Origin: Phycisphaerae bacterium SM23_33
Lineage (GTDB): Bacteria; Planctomycetota; Phycisphaerae; SM23-33
Direction of reading: 5' to 3'
Length of the DNA: 5,676 nt
Assembly (NCBI GenBank): GCA_001303665.1
Contig: LJUF01000240.1
Coordinates: 1 to 5,676, forward strand
Position numbers and translations under genes: made by a program. Below, piece by piece: positions 1 through 3,910 of the stretch. Position 1 is the stretch's first letter, and the number at the start of each line of letters is the position of its first letter. The notes beneath the pieces are model-generated. The model was not told the DNA's origin. It saw only the letters and a list, made by a program, of their open reading frames with translations, and did no database searches.

Positions 1-272
1 GCCGAGCCGTCCAGCCCCACCGTAAGCGCCAAGGATTGCAGAACCCGGTAATGGTGCGATTCACGGCTGGCCCGGTACCCCGCCGCCAAGGCAGCCGTGG
101 CCGCCTGCAGGAGGGCATTGTAGGCGATGTTGAACTTCCAGTCGGCGCTTAGGCCCGCCGCTTGACAGTCCCTGAGATCGCGATCCGCCAAGGCCAGCAG
201 TTCCACAACTTCCCGGGCGCTTGACTGGTGCGAAGACAGCCAGCCGCTACTTCGCCAGTCTTCCAAGCTCAT
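1..272 (-). CDS. HEPN-family protein, putative toxin of a HEPN-MNT pair (5' part, continues off the left edge)
   Basis: Ninety codons are visible, from an ATG at 272-270 to the window edge. The protein begins MSLEDWRSSGW and then forms amphipathic helices (about residues 18-38 and 47-65), including LADRDLRDC and SADWKFNIAYNALLQ, the kind of all-helical bundle expected of HEPN domains. R67 with H73/H74 (R-A-S-R-E-S-H-H) fits the R-X4-6-H ribonuclease motif of the family. The start codon lies inside the preceding winged-helix/MNT gene, overlapping its end by 26 bases, so the two are almost certainly co-translated; no good Shine-Dalgarno is visible (upstream GGCAGCGACC). In characterised HEPN-MNT systems the HEPN protein is an RNase toxin that the MNT partner inactivates by adding AMP groups. 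That this pair works the same way is inference, and the C-terminus, where AMPylated tyrosines may lie in other systems, is not in view. Confidence 0.8.
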   Translation of the reverse strand, partial: MSLEDWRSSGWLSSHQSSAREVVELLALADRDLRDCQAAGLSADWKFNIAYNALLQAATAALAAGYRASRESHHYRVLQSLALTVGLDGS

Positions 273-852
273 GGTCGCTGCCGATTAGGAAAATCTTGGG
301 CTCTTCCAGGACGGTCTTAAGGAAAGGGTGCCCCGAAGAGACCTTCTCGCGGAACTCCGGCGGCGGATACACCGTCGGATTGACCTCCCGCCCCAGCGCA
401 TCTTGGACCTTGCCCAGGGCTGCCACCACCTCGCCGAAATCCGCTTCCCCGATGACCATCAGGTCCACATCGCTGCCCGTCCCTGCCTCGTGCCGGGCCT
501 GGCTGCCATAGATGAAGGCAATCTCGACGCCCTCGCCCAATCCCTCCAGCGCCGGCCGAAGCACGTCCGCCAGGCCGGAGGTCTTCCGGATAATCGACAT
601 AAGTTCCGCATAGATCGGGCATTCCTGCGAGGCTTGGTAGTAGATCCGGTTGCCGTCGCGGGCGGCGGTCACGACCCCGCACGCCACCAGACCGGCCAAT
701 TCCCGGCGCACGGTCCCTATCGCGCAGCCGGTCCTGCGGACGATGTCGCGCAAGTGCCACCGTCGGGCCGGGTTCATCAGCAGCAGGGTCAGCACGTTCT
801 TCCGCGCTCGCGGGAAAAGCCAGTCGATAGGCTGTCTTCCAGATGTTCTCAT
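247..852 (-). CDS. Winged-helix / MNT-type nucleotidyltransferase fusion, putative antitoxin and autoregulator
   Basis: A 201-aa protein. Residues about 14-75 form an ArsR-like winged helix-turn-helix: helix ARKNVLTLLL, then WHLRDIVRRTG, the recognition helix AIGTVRRELAGLVACGVV, and the wing DGNRIYYQAS. Residues about 108-170 are a minimal nucleotidyltransferase (MNT) domain with the signature G116-S117-X10-D128-V-D130 (YGSQAR ... SDVDLMV); E156 may supply a third acidic residue. Family knowledge: MNT antitoxins of HEPN-MNT systems AMPylate the HEPN partner, and the HTH would let this one also repress its own promoter. The ATG at 852 was chosen because the HTH begins soon after it; the same frame is open up to 1230 but that extension is Arg/Ser/Pro-rich and unlike protein. 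No Shine-Dalgarno precedes the ATG, and a TTGACA box lies close upstream, so a very short leader is possible. The stop at 247 falls 26 bases inside the HEPN gene. Confidence 0.85.
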   Translation of the reverse strand: MRTSGRQPIDWLFPRARKNVLTLLLMNPARRWHLRDIVRRTGCAIGTVRRELAGLVACGVVTAARDGNRIYYQASQECPIYAELMSIIRKTSGLADVLRPALEGLGEGVEIAFIYGSQARHEAGTGSDVDLMVIGEADFGEVVAALGKVQDALGREVNPTVYPPPEFREKVSSGHPFLKTVLEEPKIFLIGSDHELGRLAK

Positions 853-883
853 AGCGCGCACGATCGTGCGCTTATAGCGCACG
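851..883 (-). promoter_or_regulatory. Probable operator of the HEPN-MNT operon: three alternating GTGCGC/GCGCAC half-sites
   Basis: Immediately before the MNT start codon, 856-871 is a perfect 16-base palindrome (GCGCAC-GATC-GTGCGC). Its right arm is shared with a second inverted repeat, 865-883 (CGTGCGC-TTATA-GCGCACG). The heptamer ATAGCGC also recurs as a direct repeat at 851-857 and 874-880, 23 bases apart, roughly two helical turns. Overlapping dyads at this position are what a dimeric winged-helix repressor would bind, and the first gene of the operon carries such a domain. Binding itself is inferred. Confidence 0.6.
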
Positions 884-891
884 CCTGTCAA
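863..891 (-). promoter_or_regulatory. Candidate sigma70-type promoter for the HEPN-MNT operon
   Basis: On the minus strand a perfect TTGACA (complement of 886-891) is followed after 17 bases by CACGAT (863-868), which matches only three of six -10 consensus positions. Transcription from it would begin around 856, giving an almost leaderless mRNA for the ATG at 852. A better-looking TATAAG at 871-876 is too close to the TTGACA (9 bases) to pair with it. The whole promoter lies within the repeat cluster at 851-883, so repressor binding would block it. Confidence 0.35.
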
Positions 892-940
892 GACCGCCCG
901 GCGCCTGGCCGGACGATAGTCGCCCCCGCCCCGGCGTGCA

Positions 941-1003
941 AGCTTTGCCCGCGGCGGCGAGCAGACCGACGACCGCACCGTGCTGGCCTTCCAGCTCCGC
1001 TGA
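941..1003 (+). pseudogene. Possible remnant: C-terminal tail of a PP2C/SpoIIE-like phosphatase
   Basis: Twenty codons ending in TGA at 1001-1003 read SFARGGEQTDDRTVLAFQLR. The pattern G-x-x-x-x-DD-x-T-h-h-h just before a C-terminus is typical of the last strand of SpoIIE/PP2C phosphatases, where the second Asp helps bind metal. The frame hits a stop at 917-919 and nothing upstream resembles the rest of a phosphatase, so at most this is an orphan tail. It is very short and could be coincidence. Confidence 0.25.
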
Positions 1004-1024
1004 CCCGCGCCCAGGCAGGCCGCC

Positions 1025-1171
1025 AAAATCGGCGCCCAGGGCACGTTCGTGGCCAGCGAGGTCCTAGCCCTCCAGGCCGGCGGGATCACCGACCGCATGC
1101 CCGACGGCATCGACAAGGTCGAACGCAACACCCGCCCGCTGCGGGACCCCGACGAGATCAGCTTCACCTGA
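1025..1171 (+). pseudogene. Gene remnant, unrecognised C-terminal fragment
   Basis: This 48-codon stretch ends at TGA 1169-1171 and reads KIGAQGTFVASEVLALQAGG followed by ITDRMPDGIDKVERNTRPLR and a short acidic end DPDEISFT. Third codon positions are strongly G/C, the composition is that of a folded soluble protein, and it makes much better protein than the other frames here (the opposite strand reads Arg/Ser-rich). An in-frame stop at 1001-1003 and the absence of a start codon before it show that it is not an intact gene. I do not recognise the family. It is on the same strand as the other remnants at 2541-2786 and 3391-3610, and may derive from the same lost gene group. Confidence 0.4.
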
Positions 1172-1215
1172 GGTACAGCGTGTCCGCGTATGCAATCACG
1201 ATCCGAAATACGGCC

Positions 1216-1250
1216 CCGGAGGGCGGCCAAGTAAGTGGGCCGCCCCCCGG
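1216..1250. terminator. Strong hairpin 3' of the ankyrin-like/GNAT gene, probable terminator
   Basis: GGGCGGCC (1221-1228) and GGCCGCCC (1238-1245) pair perfectly over 8 bp around a 9-base loop, and CCGG (1216-1219) with CCGG (1247-1250) extends the stem after one A-C mismatch. It starts 13 bases beyond the stop of the minus-strand gene ending at 1264. On that strand the stem is followed by GGCCGTATTTCGG, so there is only a weak T-run; it may work as a terminator or simply protect the mRNA 3' end. Confidence 0.5.
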
Positions 1251-1263
1251 GTTCCTTGCGCCC

Positions 1264-2358
1264 TTAGAAGGTCTCAGCCATCAACTGACAGTGGAAAGCC
1301 TCCGGCGGTCGTCCTTCCTGGATGGCTTCCTCAACCTGCCGCATGACCTCCGGCGGGGAATCGCCTTGCGCCCAGCGCGGCAATTGGTCCTCAGGCCCAA
1401 ACGGTCCAATCGTCCGAAACCCCAGCTTCGCATACGTCGTGTAAGGCAGGGCTCCGGACCACGTTGCGAACTTGAAGAGCCGCTCCGGCGCCCCTCGGCC
1501 AGCCACCGCCGCGTATCCGCTGTCCCGCGCCCAGTCGGCCGAGACCTGACAGAGCGCCGTGCCGATCCCTCGGCCGTAGTAGCGAGGCTCCGTATCCACG
1601 AAACGTGTGGCGGCAGTGCGGCGCAACTCGGCGAGAATCGCCTCCACCTGGCGCACGTCCATCTCCACCGCATCCAGGTTATTGAGGGCAGCGGCTGTGC
1701 GCACTGCGTCCCAGGAGTTCGATTCGGCGAATCGATGAACCAGCGCCAGCGTTTCCTCGCGGTCGCTCGCGAGCGTTCGGCCCACGTGGAAGCAGCTCAA
1801 ACACCATATCGGCCCGGGCAGGTCCAGTGCAGCCTCTCGTGTGGTGTCGGGCCACTCGTCCGGATGCCACCAATTGGCCCACGAAGGCCACCGTTCGCTG
1901 CCGGCCTTTGGATCATCGAGGCGATAGCCGTGCACTACGCCCACGCACTTGGCGCCCTCCCAGGCCGCCATGCCGATGGTGACCTGCTCGTCGAAGAGAC
2001 GGAGCAGCTCCTCCCGGCCAGGCCAGCATCGACGCACAATCCGGTCAAGCTCGGTCTGCCGGATTGCCCGCACTTCGATGTGAGGGTGTTCCCCCGACCG
2101 CGGAGGAGTCCGCGACTCGACGAACGCTTTCAAGTGGTCCCAGTTCCGGAATCCGTAGTCCAAGGCCAAGGCGAACTGCACCTCTTGAAGGCCGCAGTGA
2201 GCCGACAGGATCGCGGCATCATCGGCCCGCGCGAAGCGCCGAAGCGCCCGGAGGACCTGGCAACAAGACGGATCGCCGGCGCCGTGCGCTTTCAGGAGGT
2301 CTTTAGCCCGTTTGCGAAGGTACTCAAGACTCGGGCTTTCGGGGAGAGCGGAAACCAT
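1264..2358 (-). CDS. Two-part protein: N-terminal ankyrin-associated helical segment fused to a GNAT N-acetyltransferase
   Basis: A 364-aa protein. Residues about 9-82 (SLEYLRKRAKDLLKAHGAGD ... DYGFRNWDHLKAFVE) match the helical segment that commonly opens bacterial ankyrin-repeat proteins: an LRKRAKDLLKA helix, a G-D-P turn, then a YGF-x-NWDHLKA end. After a Pro/Gly linker (84-91), residues 92-364 form a GNAT-type acetyltransferase. Its acetyl-CoA loop is R259-Y-Y-G262-R-G264-I-G266 (RxxGxG), followed by helix TALCQVSADWARDSG and, near the end, the YTTYAKLGFRTIGPF strand-turn-strand typical of the GNAT C-terminus. Acetyl-CoA-dependent transfer to an amine is the family reaction; the substrate is unknown. 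WCLSCFHVGRT (185-195) is the central strand region. The ATG at 2358 has an excellent Shine-Dalgarno, AAAGGAAGG at 2364-2372, 5 bases upstream. The gene appears monocistronic, with a hairpin just beyond its stop. Confidence 0.8.
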   Translation of the reverse strand: MVSALPESPSLEYLRKRAKDLLKAHGAGDPSCCQVLRALRRFARADDAAILSAHCGLQEVQFALALDYGFRNWDHLKAFVESRTPPRSGEHPHIEVRAIRQTELDRIVRRCWPGREELLRLFDEQVTIGMAAWEGAKCVGVVHGYRLDDPKAGSERWPSWANWWHPDEWPDTTREAALDLPGPIWCLSCFHVGRTLASDREETLALVHRFAESNSWDAVRTAAALNNLDAVEMDVRQVEAILAELRRTAATRFVDTEPRYYGRGIGTALCQVSADWARDSGYAAVAGRGAPERLFKFATWSGALPYTTYAKLGFRTIGPFGPEDQLPRWAQGDSPPEVMRQVEEAIQEGRPPEAFHCQLMAETF

Positions 2359-2363
2359 GGCAA

Positions 2364-2372
2364 CCTTCCTTT
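2364..2372 (-). promoter_or_regulatory. Ribosome-binding site of the ankyrin-like/GNAT gene
   Basis: The minus strand reads AAAGGAAGG, 5 bases before the ATG at 2358. It fixes the start and shows that the N-terminal ankyrin-associated segment is translated as part of the protein. Such a strong site stands out here, since the MNT and HEPN genes have none. Confidence 0.65.
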
Positions 2373-2540
2373 CCGTTCGCGCCCGGGGCCTGCTCGCTCG
2401 GGCAGAAAAGAAGGTTCGTATGGGTCGCTCGTGAAGGCGGGTTCAACCCTTCCCGCAGGCCGGGCGGCGTCCTTCATCGCCACCGATATCGTACCCCGGA
2501 ATCCGCTGTCCGCGAGAGAAATCCCTGGACAAAGTGAAGC

Positions 2541-2786
2541 ATGCCCACGCGGACCGAGAAGATCGACTCGCGCGAATGGACCACCGGCGAGAGACCGTCG
2601 GTGACGATGCACTACGTCCCGGACGGCACCAGCGACGACCTGACGGCCAAGACGCTGCTGCTCAGTTCCACGCCGACGCTCCAAAGCTATGGCGACGGAG
2701 CGGCCATCGTCAAGGTGCCCGTGGCGGTCTACATCGAGAAGGTCTACGAGGAAGGTGACTTCGCGGGCCTGGGGATTGGGACGTGA
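2541..2786 (+). CDS. Small hypothetical ORF, possibly a truncated phage-like gene
   Basis: An 81-codon ORF starts MPTRTEKIDSREWTTGERPS and ends in EKVYEEGDFAGLGIGT. It reads as genuine protein: alternating strand-like segments (VTMHYVPDG, AAIVKVPVAVYIEKVY), few rare codons, G/C-rich third positions. A weak AAAGTGA lies about 8 bases before the ATG. The opening EKIDSREWTTGE-x-x-SV resembles, as I recall it, small proteins of phage-like gene groups in Planctomycetes; this was not checked. The second half, from about residue 47, does not continue that resemblance, so the ORF may be a truncated or chimeric remnant. It converges with the GNAT gene ending at 2816 and has no obvious operon partner, which favours decay over a working gene. 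It is the only plus-strand ORF here with both start and stop intact. Confidence 0.45.
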   Translation: MPTRTEKIDSREWTTGERPSVTMHYVPDGTSDDLTAKTLLLSSTPTLQSYGDGAAIVKVPVAVYIEKVYEEGDFAGLGIGT

Positions 2787-2815
2787 TGCTTGCGGGCACG
2801 GAAGCGACCATTCGT

Positions 2816-3397
2816 TCAGAGCGCCAACTGCCAGATCAGCATGACCTCTTTGGATACCTCGGCACAGTGAACATAGCCAAGCCGTCGGATCTCGATCAAC
2901 TCAGCCCCGCAGGCGGCGTAGAAACGGCAAGCGGGAACATTCATGTTCTGTGTCTCGATCACGATGAACCGGAATCCTCGACTCTTGGCCCACTCCGCGC
3001 ACCGGTCGATCAACGTTCTTCCGACTCCCCGCCTGCGACTCTCGACCGAAACGCGGATGTCCCAGAGGAAGGCCGCATCCTTCCACCGTTCGACGGCAAC
3101 CATGCCTGGGGAAGGCGGAGCCACAGCCGCGCCCCCAACCGGTCTGCCGGCATCGGTCGCAAGGAAGACCCCCCACCCACGGACATCAAATCTCTTCGCC
3201 CAGACCGCCGGCGCATCCTCGGGGCCGAACTGGACTTTCGTGTAGGGGGATTCAACAGCCCGTTCCTGCATGGCGATTCCGCCCAGCCCGCCGTCCAACA
3301 GCTGGCATTCAAGAACCCGATCGACCAGGATGTCGCCGGAGATCTGAGCGTAGGCCTTCCAGCCCTCCGGTCTGATCTCAGTGATTTCAAGTGGCAC
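2816..3397 (-). CDS. GNAT family N-acetyltransferase (streptothricin acetyltransferase-like)
   Basis: A 193-aa protein of normal length for a single-domain GNAT. Strands about residues 64-96 (AVWAKRFDVRGWGVFLATDA, then RPVGGAAVAPP) lead into LWDIRVSVES and the acetyl-CoA pyrophosphate loop R121-R-R-G124-V-G126 (RxxGxG). The helix RTLIDRCAEWAKSRGF and strand FIVIETQNMNVPACRFYAACGAE (about 144-166, split here only for description) carry the motif B asparagine and tyrosine. The ETQN-x-NVPACRFY block is characteristic of GNATs annotated as streptothricin acetyltransferase-like, but resistance or any particular substrate is only a guess. Translation starts at a GTG (3397-3395), supported by GGAAAGG at 3406-3412, 8 bases upstream. 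The protein ends EVMLIWQLAL. No terminator is evident before the converging ORF ends at 2786. Its first codons overlap the start of the plus-strand remnant at 3391. Confidence 0.85.
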   Translation of the reverse strand: MPLEITEIRPEGWKAYAQISGDILVDRVLECQLLDGGLGGIAMQERAVESPYTKVQFGPEDAPAVWAKRFDVRGWGVFLATDAGRPVGGAAVAPPSPGMVAVERWKDAAFLWDIRVSVESRRRGVGRTLIDRCAEWAKSRGFRFIVIETQNMNVPACRFYAACGAELIEIRRLGYVHCAEVSKEVMLIWQLAL

Positions 3398-3405
3398 GGT
3401 TTCGA

Positions 3406-3412
3406 CCTTTCC
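3406..3412 (-). promoter_or_regulatory. Ribosome-binding site of the 193-aa GNAT gene
   Basis: GGAAAGG on the minus strand, 8 bases before the GTG at 3397. It supports GTG as the true start, since no in-frame ATG precedes the conserved region. Confidence 0.6.
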
Positions 3413-3501
3413 GCACGTTCGAGGTGCCCATTGTGGGCGACGCTTTGAGGAAAGTCCAACCCGGCGATCCGCTGAAGATCCCCGCCGGGACGTTCAACAC
3501 G

Positions 3502-3532
3502 CCTGCCCGCCGAAGCCTTTGGCGCAGGAGGG
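3502..3532. repeat. 31-base imperfect palindromic insertion (possible miniature dispersed repeat)
   Basis: The segment begins CCTGCCCGCCGAAGCC and ends TTTGGCGCAGGAGGG. CGCCGAA (3508-3514) pairs with TTTGGCG (3518-3524) around a 3-base GCC loop, with one G-T wobble, and the outer CCT/AGG and CCC/GGG blocks are also complementary. Deleting it restores one reading frame across the flanking remnant, which is why it is read as an insertion. Hairpin-forming units built on GCCCGCCGAAGCC...GGCG are, as I recall, scattered in planctomycete-type and related genomes. No target-site duplication is apparent, and only one copy is visible here. Confidence 0.45.
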
Positions 3533-3610
3533 TTCGTGGACGCGGCCAACGACTTCCTTCGCCGCCAGCGAAGCACCGGCCGCACGCCATTGGCCTCAAC
3601 CACCGCGTGA

Positions 3611-3907
3611 AGCGGCCCATATCGCCGGCGCACTGGCTACCGCATCACATCACGGACGGCTTCTGGGAAGGATTTGCGGCCGCCCGAAACGCTCAGGCGG
3701 ACCGATGCTGATGGATGTCGCCACACATCGGCTTTGAGCTCCTTTGGGGCACGCAACCGGCGGCCTGGGAAAGGCTCGTGTCAGCCTTCCCCAGGAGCGA
3801 CCGGCCCAACGGACACTCCCAGGGCATCGCTTCAGCTTCGCTTCAGGCCGGGTCAGTGGAGTTCAGGGGGCTGTTCCAGAAGGGGTTCAAATCCCGCCAA
3901 AAGGGGT
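3611..3907. other. Intergenic stretch with no supported gene
   Basis: About 300 bases 3' of the beta-helix gene on the minus strand. Neither strand gives a frame that reads as convincing protein. It contains the strong hairpin at 3764-3795, a tandem CGCTTCAG doublet around 3830-3850, and one copy of the AAGGGGTTCA repeat at 3880-3889. GGGGTTCAAATCCC near 3882-3895 imitates a tRNA T-loop but has no cloverleaf around it. Confidence 0.5.
3764..3795. terminator. 13-bp hairpin downstream of the beta-helix gene, possible terminator
   Basis: CCTGGGAAAGGCT (3764-3776) and AGCCTTCCCCAGG (3783-3795) pair over 13 positions with one A-C mismatch around the 6-base loop CGTGTC. It is by far the strongest hairpin in the non-coding sequence here and lies about 110 bases beyond the minus-strand stop at 3908. 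Neither side has a T-run, so an intrinsic terminator of the classical kind is doubtful; it could be a 3'-end stabiliser or the relic of a repeat. Confidence 0.35.
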
Positions 3908-3910
3908 TCA
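3880..3910. repeat. Direct repeat AAGGGGTTCA, two copies at the beta-helix gene's stop
   Basis: AAGGGGTTCA occurs at 3880-3889 and again at 3901-3910, a 21-base period. On the minus strand the second copy supplies the TGA that ends the beta-helix gene. It suggests a small tandem duplication at the gene's 3' end, with the intervening bases diverged. Confidence 0.5.

Larger units (their letters stand above)
3391..3610 (+). pseudogene. Broken ORF in two frames, phage-like structural gene remnant interrupted by a 31-base insertion
   Basis: From GTG 3391 the plus strand reads MARFRPFRTFEVPIVGDALR, then KVQPGDPLKIPAGTFNT, up to about 3501. From 3533, in another frame, it reads FVDAANDFLRRQRSTGRTPL and ends ASTTA at TGA 3608-3610. 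Removing bases 3502-3532 rejoins the two as ...PAGTFNT-FVDAANDFLRRQR..., one smooth segment of about 62 residues. The pattern GDPL-x-IP-AGTFN-x-FVDAA resembles an N-terminal segment of large proteins in phage-like gene groups of Planctomycetes as I remember them; that link is unverified. The reading frame stops after about 62 residues, so the gene would be truncated as well as frameshifted. Its first bases overlap the 5' end of the minus-strand GNAT gene, so one of the two probably arrived by recombination. Confidence 0.5.

Noticed and set aside
853..1230. N-terminal extension of the MNT protein to 327 residues.
   Set aside because: The added 126 residues are low-quality Arg/Ser-rich sequence, cross the operator-like repeats and the TTGACA box, and oppose better-reading plus-strand remnants.
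328..2604. A very long plus-strand open frame (758 codons).
   Set aside because: It runs antisense across the MNT and GNAT genes, is Arg/Pro/His-rich and has no recognisable domain. High G+C with few stop codons opposite real genes explains it.
3850..3900. tRNA-like T-arm (GGGGTTCAAATCCC).
   Set aside because: The stem pairs over only three bases, and no acceptor, D-arm or anticodon arm can be drawn at the right spacing.
853..3907. Integron cassette array (GNATs and a toxin-antitoxin pair all in one orientation are typical cargo).
   Set aside because: I found no GTTRRRY/RYYYAAC pairs with intervening palindromes after the gene ends, and the spaces contain gene remnants in place of attC sites.
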